Positions 7,185-14,862 of a stretch of DNA of 17,304 nt are shown here, piece by piece. The stretch is from CAYLSV01 sp964386435. GTDB taxonomy: Bacteria > Planctomycetota > Phycisphaerae > Tepidisphaerales > Tepidisphaeraceae. The position numbers were made by a program, and so were the translations under genes. Where the stretch lies: contig CAYLSV010000075.1 in NCBI GenBank assembly GCA_964386435.1, positions 1-17,304 on the forward strand, written 5' to 3'. Below the pieces are notes generated by a model. That model worked only from the letters and a program-made list of their open reading frames with translations, was not told the origin of the DNA and searched no databases. Within the stretch, counting starts at the first letter, position 1. Each line of letters opens with the position of its first letter.

Positions 7185-7215
7185 CGTAGCTGCGACCTGA
7201 CAGGTCGCAGCTACG
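7185..7215. repeat. Palindromic repeat A, copy 2 (intergenic)
   Basis: CGTAGCTGCGACCTG at 7185-7199 is exactly inverted at 7201-7215 around a single A, giving a 31-bp near-perfect palindrome. It shares its 12-bp arm core with 6539-6570. It lies between the pilC terminator and the PilV/GspI-like gene. GTAG at the arm end recalls REP elements, but membership of a REP family cannot be shown from two copies. Confidence 0.88.
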
Positions 7216-7230
7216 TCTTCATCGGGCGCA

Positions 7231-7266
7231 ACAGAAAACCGGACACGCCCTGATGAGCGTGTCCGG
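7231..7266 (-). terminator. Intrinsic terminator after pilC
   Basis: CCGGACACGC at 7239-7248 is perfectly inverted at 7257-7266 (10-bp stem, 8-nt loop). On the minus strand it is followed directly by TTTTCTGTT. It lies 37 bp past the pilC stop and would end the pilM-to-pilC transcript. Confidence 0.8.
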
Positions 7267-7267
7267 T

Positions 7268-7295
7268 CCTAACACCTAATCCCCAACTCCCAAAA
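7268..7295. repeat. Degenerate heptamer array (CCYAANN, four units)
   Basis: Four consecutive 7-bp units, CCTAACA, CCTAATC, CCCAACT and CCCAAAA, share the frame CC-pyrimidine-AA. They sit between the pilC stop (7303) and the terminator hairpin (7266). The array is degenerate, so the call rests on the 7-bp periodicity together with the two other heptamer arrays in this window. Confidence 0.6.
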
Positions 7296-7302
7296 CCTGC
7301 CC

Positions 7303-8535
7303 TCACTGCACCAACGTCGACAGCTTGAAGATCGGCAGGATCACGCTCATCGCGATAAAGCCCACGACGCTGCCCATCACCACGATCATCAGCGGCTCGA
7401 TCATCGCCGTCACGCTCTTGATCACGTTCCGCAGCTCCCGGCCGTAGAACTCGCTGACTTCGCTGAGCACCTCGCCCAGCTTGCCCGATTCCTCGCCGGC
7501 CGAGACCATCTGGATCACGCTCTTGGGCAACAGCGTCGACTGGTGCAGCGGGATGCTGATCTTCTTGCCCTCCTTGACGGCCGAATAGACTTTTCGCCAC
7601 ATGTCCCGGTAAAACACGTTGCCGCTGATCTCGGCGGTGATGGCGATCGTGTCCAGCATCGGCACGCCGGCGTTGATGAGCTGGCCCATCGTGTGCAAGC
7701 TGCGGCTGATGTAGAGCGCGCGGAACAGCTTCTTGAATAGCGGCACCGTGAGCTTCGCCTTGTCGAACCACCGCCGGCCGGGCTTGGTGCGGATGCCCAT
7801 GAAGAACACCCACGCTGCCACCACGATCGCCCCGAGGTAGACGTACCAGTACGCCGTCATCGAGTTGCTCACCACCAACAGCATCCGCGTCGGCAACGGC
7901 AACGCCGCCTCTTTACCGGCGAAAATGCTGGTGAACCGCGGCAGCACAAACGTGAGCAGGAACACCGTCACGCCCACCGCCAGCGTGCCGATGATGCCGG
8001 GGTAGATCATCGCCCCGCGGACCTGACTCATCGTCTCGATCTGCTGGGCCTGGTACGCCGCGATGCGGTCGAGCATTTTCGCGAAGCCGCCCGAAAGCTC
8101 CGACGCCTTGACCATGTTGATGTACAGCGGGCTGAACGTCTTGGGGTAACGCTGGAGCGCCTCGGAAAAACTCCGGCCGCCGTCGAGGTCGTCCTTGATC
8201 TGGACGAGCATGACCTTGAACTTCGGGTTCTCCGTCTGGTCGGCGATGCCGTCGACCGCCGCCCGCAGACTGATGCCGGCGCGGACCATGACGGCGAGCT
8301 GACTGGTAAAGTTCTGGACGTCCTTCGCTCCCGGCCCCAGAGAAATGCTGATGTTGCCGATGTCCTTGAGCGACATGCCGCCGCCCGCTTTTCCTTTGGG
8401 AAGTGGCCGCAAACTGACGATGGCGAGCCCCTTCTGCCGCAGCGTGTTCGCCGCGGTGTTGAGGTCGGTTGCGGCCATCGTCCCCGCCGTCACCTGCCCC
8501 CCGGCGGCCCGCGTCTGGTACTGATATGTGGGCAT
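7303..8535 (-). CDS. pilC: Type IV pilus inner-membrane platform protein PilC (GspF family)
   Basis: Polytopic platform protein that couples the cytoplasmic ATPases to pilin assembly. The 410 residues match the family's usual length. Two T2SSF domains are visible, at about 74-198 (FTSQLAVMVRAGISL ... FAKMLDRIAAYQAQQIE ... YPGIIG) and about 277-400 (SRSLHTMGQLINAGVPMLDTI ... GEESGKLGEVLSEVSEFY ... EPLMIVVMG). Membrane helices lie at about 180-203, 228-248 and 378-401. The N-terminal MPTYQYQTRAAGGQ strand is typical. A Shine-Dalgarno AGAGGAAA sits about 6 nt before the ATG at 8535. It follows pilT after a 160-bp gap filled by a mirrored repeat and ends just before an intrinsic terminator. Confidence 0.96.
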   Translation of the reverse strand: MPTYQYQTRAAGGQVTAGTMAATDLNTAANTLRQKGLAIVSLRPLPKGKAGGGMSLKDIGNISISLGPGAKDVQNFTSQLAVMVRAGISLRAAVDGIADQTENPKFKVMLVQIKDDLDGGRSFSEALQRYPKTFSPLYINMVKASELSGGFAKMLDRIAAYQAQQIETMSQVRGAMIYPGIIGTLAVGVTVFLLTFVLPRFTSIFAGKEAALPLPTRMLLVVSNSMTAYWYVYLGAIVVAAWVFFMGIRTKPGRRWFDKAKLTVPLFKKLFRALYISRSLHTMGQLINAGVPMLDTIAITAEISGNVFYRDMWRKVYSAVKEGKKISIPLHQSTLLPKSVIQMVSAGEESGKLGEVLSEVSEFYGRELRNVIKSVTAMIEPLMIVVMGSVVGFIAMSVILPIFKLSTLVQ

Positions 8536-8563
8536 GGTGGTTTCCTCTCTGCTGCCCCTGTAG

Positions 8564-8682
8564 GTCCGTGCGAGGCACGACCGTCAGGAAGTGCGGCGGG
8601 CGCAGCCCGCATCTTCGGGATCAGGCCACGCGGATGCCGGCTGCGCCGGCCGCACTCCCTCACGGTCGTGCCTCGCATGGAC
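8564..8682. repeat. Mirrored double-hairpin element (repeat B) between pilT and pilC
   Basis: About 49-bp arms, 8564-8612 and 8634-8682, are inverted copies with about six mismatches around a 21-bp centre. Each arm folds on its own. The left has GCGGGC-GCA-GCCCGC (8596-8610) and an outer CGTGC-GAG-GCACG (8567-8579). The right has GCCGGC-TGC-GCCGGC (8636-8650) and the matching outer hairpin with one G-T pair. The paired bases 8598/8608 (G-C) versus 8638/8648 (C-G) form a compensatory exchange between arms. It fits a BIME or MITE-like element; no gene is inside. It fills most of the 160-bp gap and may affect the pilT-pilC messenger. Confidence 0.88.
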
Positions 8683-8695
8683 TTCCTTACTCGAC

Positions 8696-9817
8696 TCACG
8701 CCGCCAGGGCGCGCTCCAGCTTCTCCGGATGGGCCGCCTGGCTCACGGCGTCTTCCCGCGTGATCAGGCCGTTGAGGTAGTGCTGCGTGATGCTGTCGTC
8801 CAGCGTCTGCATGCCGAGCTGCCGGCTGGTGCCGATGATGTTGGCGATCTCGAAGATCCGGTTCTCCCGGATGCAGTTCCGAACGGCCGGCGTGCAGAGC
8901 ATGATCTCCGTCGCCGGCACCATGCCCGGCCGGTCCTTCCGCCGGAACAGCGTCTGGCTGATCACCGCCTGCAACGTGTTCGCCAGCATCGAGCGAATCT
9001 GGTTCTGCTCGTCGCTCGGGTAGATGTCAATGATCCGCTCAATGGTGCTGGGCGCGTTCACGGTGTGCAGCGTGCTCAAGACGAGGTGACCCGTCTCGGC
9101 CGCCGTGATCGCGGCGCTGGTGGTTTCCAAGTCGCGCATCTCGCCGACGAGAATGGTATCCGGGTCCTGCCGCAACACGTGCCGGAGGCCGCTGGCGAAG
9201 CTCGGGCAGTCGTCGCCAATCTCGCGCTGTTCAATCGTGCACCGCCTGCTCTCGAAGGCGTACTCGATCGGGTCCTCGATGGTGATGATGTGGCCGTCCT
9301 CGCGGCTGTTCATCGCGTCGATCATGCCGGCCAGCGTCGTGCTCTTGCCGCTGCCGGTGCCGCCGGTGACGAGGATGAGGCCGCGTGGCAGATACGTCAG
9401 CTTTTCGACGATCTCCGGCAACAGCAAATCGCCCAGCGGCCGGACCGTGTCGTTCACCGTCCGGAACGCGAACGCCGTCGTGCCCCGCTGGAAGTGCGCG
9501 TTCACCCTGAACCGGCTCACGTCCGGGATCTGGTACGAAAAGTCGGCGTCCCGCAGCTCGATGAACTTCGCCCACTTCGTCTCGTCGTCGAGCAGAAATC
9601 GGGCGAACGAATCGAGCGTCTGGGCCGTCATCGCGCCGAACTTCTCCTGCGGCTTCATCGTCGTGTGGACCCGAAACATCGGCGGCAAGCCGACGTTCAG
9701 GTGGATGTCGCTGGCGTTGCCTTCGACCGCCTCACGCAGAATGGCGTCGAGCATCTGCCCGACTTGCGGGTTGGCCGGTGCCGTCGAAATCGAAGCCGTC
9801 GGTGCAGTTTGCATCAT
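8696..9817 (-). CDS. pilT: Type IV pilus retraction ATPase PilT
   Basis: Hexameric cytoplasmic ATPase that powers pilus disassembly. With the ATG at 9817 it has 373 residues. Walker A is GGTGSGKST (152-160), the Asp box includes TIEDPIEY (179-186), Walker B is DTILVGEMRD with E226, and the His box is STLHTVNA (248-255). AVRNCIREN at 311-319 corresponds to the PilT-specific AIRNLIRE motif, which separates it from PilB. The N-terminal PAS-like part begins VGQMLDAILREAVEGNASDIHL. An in-frame GTG at 9838 exists, but GGGAG five nt before the 9817 ATG (ATGATG) favours the shorter form. It lies directly after pilB, with a heptamer array in the gap. Confidence 0.96.
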   Translation of the reverse strand: MMQTAPTASISTAPANPQVGQMLDAILREAVEGNASDIHLNVGLPPMFRVHTTMKPQEKFGAMTAQTLDSFARFLLDDETKWAKFIELRDADFSYQIPDVSRFRVNAHFQRGTTAFAFRTVNDTVRPLGDLLLPEIVEKLTYLPRGLILVTGGTGSGKSTTLAGMIDAMNSREDGHIITIEDPIEYAFESRRCTIEQREIGDDCPSFASGLRHVLRQDPDTILVGEMRDLETTSAAITAAETGHLVLSTLHTVNAPSTIERIIDIYPSDEQNQIRSMLANTLQAVISQTLFRRKDRPGMVPATEIMLCTPAVRNCIRENRIFEIANIIGTSRQLGMQTLDDSITQHYLNGLITREDAVSQAAHPEKLERALAA

Positions 9818-9833
9818 CTCATCTCCCGTTCGG

Positions 9834-9868
9834 ACCACTTACTACTCGGTACTCAGTACTCGATACTT
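9834..9868. repeat. Heptamer array (NNTACTY, about five units) upstream of pilT
   Basis: Consecutive 7-bp units ACCACTT, ACTACTC, GGTACTC, AGTACTC and GATACTT keep a TACTY core while the first two bases vary. The array occupies the pilB-pilT gap, ending about 7 bp before the pilT Shine-Dalgarno on the minus strand. It is unrelated in sequence to the arrays at 3630 and 7268 but has the same period. Confidence 0.75.
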
Positions 9869-9884
9869 CCGCCACACTTCCGCC

Positions 9885-11654
9885 TCACCCCTCTGTGACC
9901 CGCAACACTTCGTCCACGCTGGTCGCGCCGCTGCGGACCTTGTCGAAGCCGTCCTCCCGCAGCGTCTTCAAGCCCGCCTCGCGGCAGAGCTTGCGGAGCT
10001 CGTTCACGTCGGGGTTCCGCGTGACAAGGTCCCGCAGCGCGTCGTCCATGACGAGCAGCTCGTACAAGCCGCTCCGGCCGGCGTATCCCGTGCTGCGGCA
10101 CTTGTCGCAGCCACGGCCCTTGAACGTCTCGCTGCCGTCGAGGTTGCCCTCGAAGCCTGCTTTTTCAAGGAGCTTTTTCACTTCATCGGACGGTTCGTGC
10201 CCCTCCTTGCACGCCGGGCAGACCTTTCGGACCAGCCGCTGCGCCAGGATGGCGTTCACCGCCGCCGAGATCAGGTACGCCTCGACGCCGATATTGATCA
10301 GCCGCGTCACGCTGCTCGGGGCGTCGTTTGTGTGCAGCGTGCTCAGCACGAGGTGGCCGGTGAGGCTCGCCTGCACCGCGATCCGCGCCGTCTCGGCATC
10401 CCGCACCTCGCCGAGCATCACGACGTCCGGGTCCTGCCGCAACAGCGACTTCAGCGCCGCGCTGAACGTCATGCCGATCTTGTCCGTCACCTGCACCTGG
10501 TTCGCCTGGGGCAGGTTGTACTCGATCGGGTCTTCCACCGTCGAGATGTTGAGCTTGTTGCCGTCCATCGTCCGCAGCGAGCTGTAGAGCGTCGTCGTTT
10601 TGCCCGAACCGGTCGGCCCGGTGACGAGGACGATTCCGTGCGGCTGGTCGATCCAGTGCCGCCACGTCTCCATGCAGTCGTCGGAGAAGCCAAGCGCCTC
10701 CAGCGGCACGTTGATGCTGCGGCCGTCGAGCACGCGGATCACGCTCTTCTCGCCGTGGGCAATTGGCAGCGTGCTGAGACGCAAATCGATTTGCCGGCCC
10801 TGCACCATCGCCCGGATGCGGCCGTCCTGCGGCAGCCGCCGCTCGGCGATGTCGAGGTTGCCCATGATCTTCAGCCGGCTCGTGATCGCCGCGCTCATGT
10901 GCTGCGGCGGGCTCATCGATTCGAACAGCACGCCGTCGATCCGGTACCTGATCTTCAGCCGTTTTTCCTTGGGTTCGATGTGGATGTCGCTCGCGCCCTG
11001 CTTGATCGCGTCGGCGATCAGGAAGTTGACGAATCGGATGACCGGCGACTCGCTGCCGGCCTTTTCGAGGTCCGCCGCGTCGTCGTCCTCCTTCTCCTCG
11101 ACGACCTCCACGTCGTCCTCGGCCATGTCCTCGATGAGCGCGCCGACGTCGACGCTGCCGCCTTCGTCGCCGCCAAGGTCCTCGAAGAGTTTGGTCAAAT
11201 CTCCTTGACAAACGGCGACAGCGCGGACGTTCTTCTTTGCCAGCCGCTTGACCTCGTCGATGAGGAACACGTCCGCCGGGTCGGCAACGCCGGCCACCAA
11301 GGTGTCGCCGTCGTCCTCGAATCGCAGGGCGATGACGCCGCGTCGCTTCTGAAAGTCGGCGGCAATGGCGTCGAACGCCTCGCGCTCGATGTCGTCCTTC
11401 GCCGGCCGCTCGAACGGGATGCCCATCACGTCGGCGACGCACTCGGCCACGTCGGCCTCGGCGGCGGCGGCCATGTCCAGCAGCACCTGCTCCAGCGGCT
11501 TGCCCGGCGTCTGCTTCTGCACGCCCACCGCCTGCTCCATCTGCTCGCCCGTCACCTTCCCCCGGGAAAGCAGCAAATCTGCCGCCGACCGCTTGGCCGG
11601 GGCCACCTCAGGGGTGTAGAGCGTGGCGATGTCGTCTTCGGGAGTCAGGTACAT
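9885..11654 (-). CDS. pilB: Type IV pilus assembly ATPase PilB (GspE family)
   Basis: Cytoplasmic motor that drives pilus extension through PilC. It has 589 residues. The N-terminal MshEN/T2SSE_N region spans about 25-158 (ADLLLSRGKVTGEQMEQAV ... FDAIAADFQKRRGVIALRFEDD), followed by an acidic Asp/Glu-rich linker at 163-198. The ATPase core starts at VIRFVNFLIADAIKQGASDIHIEP (205 onward), with Walker A GPTGSGKT (346-353), Walker B DVVMLGEVRD (E416) and the His box STLHTNDAPS. A zinc-binding four-cysteine motif is present: C479-P-A-C482 and C516-D-K-C519, typical of GspE/PilB and absent from PilT. TTGGAG lies 5 nt before the ATG at 11654. The preceding gene stops 14 bp upstream. Confidence 0.96.
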   Translation of the reverse strand: MYLTPEDDIATLYTPEVAPAKRSAADLLLSRGKVTGEQMEQAVGVQKQTPGKPLEQVLLDMAAAAEADVAECVADVMGIPFERPAKDDIEREAFDAIAADFQKRRGVIALRFEDDGDTLVAGVADPADVFLIDEVKRLAKKNVRAVAVCQGDLTKLFEDLGGDEGGSVDVGALIEDMAEDDVEVVEEKEDDDAADLEKAGSESPVIRFVNFLIADAIKQGASDIHIEPKEKRLKIRYRIDGVLFESMSPPQHMSAAITSRLKIMGNLDIAERRLPQDGRIRAMVQGRQIDLRLSTLPIAHGEKSVIRVLDGRSINVPLEALGFSDDCMETWRHWIDQPHGIVLVTGPTGSGKTTTLYSSLRTMDGNKLNISTVEDPIEYNLPQANQVQVTDKIGMTFSAALKSLLRQDPDVVMLGEVRDAETARIAVQASLTGHLVLSTLHTNDAPSSVTRLINIGVEAYLISAAVNAILAQRLVRKVCPACKEGHEPSDEVKKLLEKAGFEGNLDGSETFKGRGCDKCRSTGYAGRSGLYELLVMDDALRDLVTRNPDVNELRKLCREAGLKTLREDGFDKVRSGATSVDEVLRVTEG

Positions 11655-11668
11655 GACGGCTCCAAACT

Positions 11669-12394
11669 TCAGCGACCCACGGACAAACCAAACCGCACGT
11701 CATCGCTAGCCACGACGATCAGGTCCGAGCGAATGCCGAGAACCCTGAAGGTTTCCCCGGAAACGGCCAGGTCATCCCCGACGCGGTAGAGGCGGTGGCC
11801 GATCATGCAAGCCGGTTCGCCGCCGACGTCCATCACGCTCTTCACCTTCACGTCGGCCAGCGCCAACCGCAGCGTTTCCTGCCGGGCGGCGGTCCGCTCC
11901 GCCTCGAGCTTGGCCAAGACCTCCGGGTCCTGGGCCGTCGGCATCTTTCGCTGCTCCGGCGGGTCGAAGTCGAAGGGGTCGGTCTTCAACGCGCCCAGCG
12001 GAATCTGCGAGGCCGTCGGGTACTTGAGGAACTGCTGCTGGATCGCCTCGGTGTCGGCCAGCACCTGCCGCATTTCTTCAATGCTGGCGCGTTGCCCGGT
12101 AAGGAAGCCGTCGATCTGGGCGGCGGCCATCGTCTCCTCGGCCGCCGCCTCGGCCGGGCCGCCGGCTCGACTGTTGAGGAACCACAGCCCACCGATCGCC
12201 GCGACGACCAGCACCCCGGCCGTCACCGCCGGGCCGTTGACCTTGCCCGACTTCTCATCGGCGACGTACAGCGTGTCGTCGCCGCCGCTGAGCATTGTCG
12301 AGATGCCGGCGGCCGAGGGCGTTTCGTTCGTCGGCTCGCTCGGCGACTCATCGCCGCCGAACATCGCCTTCTGAATTGCGTCTTGGTCGTCCAT
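11669..12394 (-). CDS. PilP/GspC-like single-helix periplasmic protein
   Basis: No strong family signature is obvious, but position and architecture fit the PilP or GspC role of linking the PilN/PilO complex to the secretin. Of 241 residues, 1-54 are an acidic cytoplasmic tail, about 55-73 a membrane helix (AVTAGVLVVAAIGGLWFL), and 80-180 an Ala/Glu-rich helical stretch with a proline segment at 130-150. Residues 180-241 are a small beta domain (VKSVMDVGGEPACMIGHRLY ... VLGIRSDLIVVASD ... FGLSV), similar in layout to the homology region of PilP/GspC. Unlike classical PilP there is no lipobox. GAAGGA lies 9 nt before the ATG at 12394, and the gap to the pilO stop is 5 bp. Alternatively a lineage-specific T4P accessory protein. 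Confidence 0.65.
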   Translation of the reverse strand: MDDQDAIQKAMFGGDESPSEPTNETPSAAGISTMLSGGDDTLYVADEKSGKVNGPAVTAGVLVVAAIGGLWFLNSRAGGPAEAAAEETMAAAQIDGFLTGQRASIEEMRQVLADTEAIQQQFLKYPTASQIPLGALKTDPFDFDPPEQRKMPTAQDPEVLAKLEAERTAARQETLRLALADVKVKSVMDVGGEPACMIGHRLYRVGDDLAVSGETFRVLGIRSDLIVVASDDVRFGLSVGR

Positions 12395-12399
12395 GATCT

Positions 12400-12975
12400 T
12401 CAGTCCTTCCCGTTGGTCGTGCCACTTTCGAAGTAGACGCTGAGGGTGAGCGTCGCCTCCATGATGTCGCCCTGGGTGATGCCGCGTTGGCCGCGGGTTT
12501 CGAGCTTGCGCAGCTCCATGTCGGTGAGCCGGGTGATCCGCGGCAACCGCTCCAACTTCAGTAGAAACTGGTAGAAACTCTCGAAGCTGCCGGTGAGCTT
12601 GAGCCGGATCGGCTGCTCGCTGTAGGCCGCCTCGTGTCGGACCCGCAGCTCCTCGAACTCCTCAACGCCGAGGCCGCAACCTTCGGCCGAGGCGGTCACG
12701 TCGTGCAGGACGTCCTCGACATCCTTGGCCCGCGGCAGCTTCTGCTCGAAGAACGCGATAGCCTTCTGCAGCTCGTCGAGCTTGCCGGTCAGATCCTCGT
12801 CCTCCACCTGCCGCATTACAGCCCGGACCTGCTCGACCTTGCCCCGCTTGGCGTCGGCCTCGATCGTCAGCTCGACGGCCCTGGCCTCCATCGGCCGGAA
12901 GCCGAACCACCAGGAGCCGACCAGCACGCCCAGCAAGAGGGCGAAGTAAATGAGTTCTCGTGAGCCGAGTTTCAT
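12400..12975 (-). CDS. pilO: Type IV pilus inner-membrane alignment protein PilO
   Basis: Bitopic inner-membrane protein that pairs with PilN in the alignment complex. It has 191 residues, close to PilO's usual 200. There is a short cytoplasmic start (MKLGSRE), a membrane helix at about 8-26 (IYFALLLGVLVGSWWFGF), and an amphipathic coiled coil over about 30-78 ending in AIAFFEQKLPRAKDVEDVLHDV, the classic PilO lead-in. A ferredoxin-like fold follows, with LKLTGSFESFYQFLLKLERLPRI (125-147) and a final strand ATLTLSVYFE. CGGAG lies 7 nt before the ATG at 12975. It stands 18 bp after pilN and 5 bp before the PilP-like gene. Confidence 0.9.
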   Translation of the reverse strand: MKLGSRELIYFALLLGVLVGSWWFGFRPMEARAVELTIEADAKRGKVEQVRAVMRQVEDEDLTGKLDELQKAIAFFEQKLPRAKDVEDVLHDVTASAEGCGLGVEEFEELRVRHEAAYSEQPIRLKLTGSFESFYQFLLKLERLPRITRLTDMELRKLETRGQRGITQGDIMEATLTLSVYFESGTTNGKD

Positions 12976-12993
12976 GGCGAATCTCCGGGATAA

Positions 12994-13758
12994 TCAGTCG
13001 GTTTCCAACGCGGCCAGTGCCGCCACCGCTTCGGGGCCGTCGGCCGCCGCGTCGGGGGCGACGGCCAACTCGAACGCGAACTCGACGATCTGTGTGCCGT
13101 CCTCACCAATCGGTGGCCGCTTCGTCTCCACGTCGCTGATGCCGCTGAACAAATCGAGCGCCTTGAGCTTGGTCATGTAGTCCGACACCTGACCATGATC
13201 CGTTGCGACGCCGCTGAGCCGCAGCGTCACGTCGTACCGCAAAGGCTCCGGGGCGACGGCCGCTTCAGTGTCGCCGCCCTTGCGCTTCGACAACGCCGTG
13301 CCGCCACTCGGGGCAACGGGACGGGTCGATTGCTTCGCGTTGAGTTCGACGTCGGAAAGGGCCATGCGATCGGGGTCGGGGAGTCCATTGGTGAGTGCGG
13401 CCAGCAGGTAACTTCGGGGCACCTTCTCCAACAACGACGCGGAGAGCTCGGCCTGTCGGGCCATCTCGTCCTGCCGTTGGCGGAGTTGCCGGACCTGCTC
13501 GATGAGCCGGGCGGCTTCGACGTGCTCCTGACTTACGCGAGCCGCCTCGCTCTCGGCGGCCGTGAGCGCACCGTGCTTGAGGAAACCCGCCCCGCCGACC
13601 CCGGCCAGCACCACGCCGAAGAGGGAGAGGCACAGCAGATCGGTCCGCCGCCGCTTCTTCTTCTCGAGGTATTGTTCCGGGAGAAACGAGAGTTGCTCGG
13701 CCAGCACGTCTTCCGACGACTGGGGCCGATCCTTCTTTTTCTTCGACAACAGTGACAT
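12994..13758 (-). CDS. pilN: Type IV pilus alignment protein PilN
   Basis: Bitopic inner-membrane protein that bridges cytoplasmic PilM and periplasmic PilO. From the ATG at 13758 it has 254 residues. The cytoplasmic tail holds LSFLPEQY (23-30), the likely counterpart of the conserved INLLP motif that docks into PilM. A membrane helix lies at about 41-60, then a coiled coil at about 65-115 and a C-terminal ferredoxin-like domain (YDVTLRLSGVATDHGQVSDY ... FSGISDVETKR). The ATG overlaps the pilM stop as TGATG, and AAGGAGG seven nt upstream is the best Shine-Dalgarno in the window. An in-frame GTG at 13761 has less suitable spacing. The coupling implies matched amounts of PilM and PilN. Confidence 0.88.
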   Translation of the reverse strand: MSLLSKKKKDRPQSSEDVLAEQLSFLPEQYLEKKKRRRTDLLCLSLFGVVLAGVGGAGFLKHGALTAAESEAARVSQEHVEAARLIEQVRQLRQRQDEMARQAELSASLLEKVPRSYLLAALTNGLPDPDRMALSDVELNAKQSTRPVAPSGGTALSKRKGGDTEAAVAPEPLRYDVTLRLSGVATDHGQVSDYMTKLKALDLFSGISDVETKRPPIGEDGTQIVEFAFELAVAPDAAADGPEAVAALAALETD

Positions 13759-14807
13759 CACGCCACCTCCTTCACGTCGTTGAGTTGCGGCTTGTCGGCG
13801 GCGACGGGGCCGAAGCTGAGGCCCAAAGCGGCCGACCAGCCGGGTTGCGGCAATCGGCGGTCGATGGTTGGTGCGCCGTCGGTCGCCATGCGCGCAACCG
13901 GATCACCCACCTGCGCCGCCACCCCGACCCCGGCGGCCAGATGCTGGCAAAGCGCCTTGTCCGCCGCCCGGCCGCCGACGAAGACGAGGCGACTCACCGG
14001 GTCGTTCGGGAACGTCGCGTCGTGGTACCGCTGACACAGCTTGATTTCCGGCACCAACTTCTCGGCCGCGGCCATCACCTGCGGATCGAGCGACGCCGGG
14101 CCGAGGTCCGCCTCGCCGGTCGCACAGGTAATGCCCGGCAGCGGCACGGCGATGCTGCGGGCGAACAGCAACCGGCCGCCGCGGTGAACGTAGCACCGCG
14201 TCGCCGCGCTGCCGAGGTCGATCATCATCAAACTCTGAGCGGCGTCGGCGCCGCGTTGCCAGACGTGGCCGAAGCAGTCGGCGAGGGCGGCGGCCTCGGT
14301 GTTCATGCCGACCACATCGAGCTTCGCCTTGTTCGACGCGGCCAGCAGTTCGCCGACCACGCGCCGCTCGGCGGCCACGCAGATCACCTCCTGCTTCGCC
14401 TCGCCACCGGCGTAAACGTCGCCGGCCACGGTGTGCCGTAGCATGGCACCAAGCGGCTCGATCGGCAGCTTCCCCGCGGTCTCGGCGGGCAGCATCTCGC
14501 GGATCATCTCGGCGTCGCCCTTGGGCAACCGCAGGTGGCAAAGGTGCGTCTGCGCCGCCGGCAACGCCAGCGTCACCTCGCGGCCCTTGAAGTCGCCGTG
14601 CGTCAGCGCCTCCCGCACGCACTCGGCAAAGAACGTCGCCCGGTGCACGCCGCCCGGCACCTCGAAGTGTGCCGCCGCGACGACGCGGGGCGGCACCTGG
14701 TCGGCCGCGACCTGCGCCAGGCGCAGAGTCGTGCTGCCGAAGTCGATGCCGATCGGCCGGACCCGTGGGGCCAGGCGGTCGGTGAAGCGTTGGACGAGCC
14801 GGAGCAT
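13758..14807 (-). CDS. pilM: Type IV pilus assembly actin-like ATPase PilM
   Basis: Cytoplasmic FtsA/actin-fold protein that binds the PilN tail and links it to the motor ATPases. From the ATG at 14807 it has 349 residues, matching the family. The phosphate-1 motif is IGIDFGSTTLRLAQV (19-33), phosphate-2 is MMIDLGSAATRCYV (194-207), and the adenosine motif is FVGGRAADKAL (276-286). LPAQ-like AALPAAQTHLCHLRLP corresponds to the PilM segment after subdomain 1A. An open frame continues 35 codons upstream to 14912, but that part overlaps the preceding glycosyltransferase end and looks non-coding. No strong Shine-Dalgarno is seen. It is the first gene of the T4P operon, 79 bp after the glycosyltransferase stop, and may be co-transcribed with it. 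Confidence 0.93.
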   Translation of the reverse strand: MLRLVQRFTDRLAPRVRPIGIDFGSTTLRLAQVAADQVPPRVVAAAHFEVPGGVHRATFFAECVREALTHGDFKGREVTLALPAAQTHLCHLRLPKGDAEMIREMLPAETAGKLPIEPLGAMLRHTVAGDVYAGGEAKQEVICVAAERRVVGELLAASNKAKLDVVGMNTEAAALADCFGHVWQRGADAAQSLMMIDLGSAATRCYVHRGGRLLFARSIAVPLPGITCATGEADLGPASLDPQVMAAAEKLVPEIKLCQRYHDATFPNDPVSRLVFVGGRAADKALCQHLAAGVGVAAQVGDPVARMATDGAPTIDRRLPQPGWSAALGLSFGPVAADKPQLNDVKEVA

Positions 14808-14862
14808 GAGCTTACCGTCCGATTCATCGGCGATCGGGGCAAGCCGGTTGGGTCGTCCGTTT

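Noticed and set aside
6539..7215. CRISPR array, considered because of repeated palindromes
   Set aside because: Only two copies about 600 bp apart, no regular spacers and no cas genes.
8469..8780. Two small open frames on opposite strands that give similar peptides
   Set aside because: The similarity arises because both read the mirrored repeat at 8564-8682; neither is likely to be a gene.
9105..11789. Very long open frame on the + strand opposite pilT and pilB
   Set aside because: It is antisense to two clearly recognised ATPase genes, has no recognisable motif, and is expected in GC-rich DNA where stop codons are rare.
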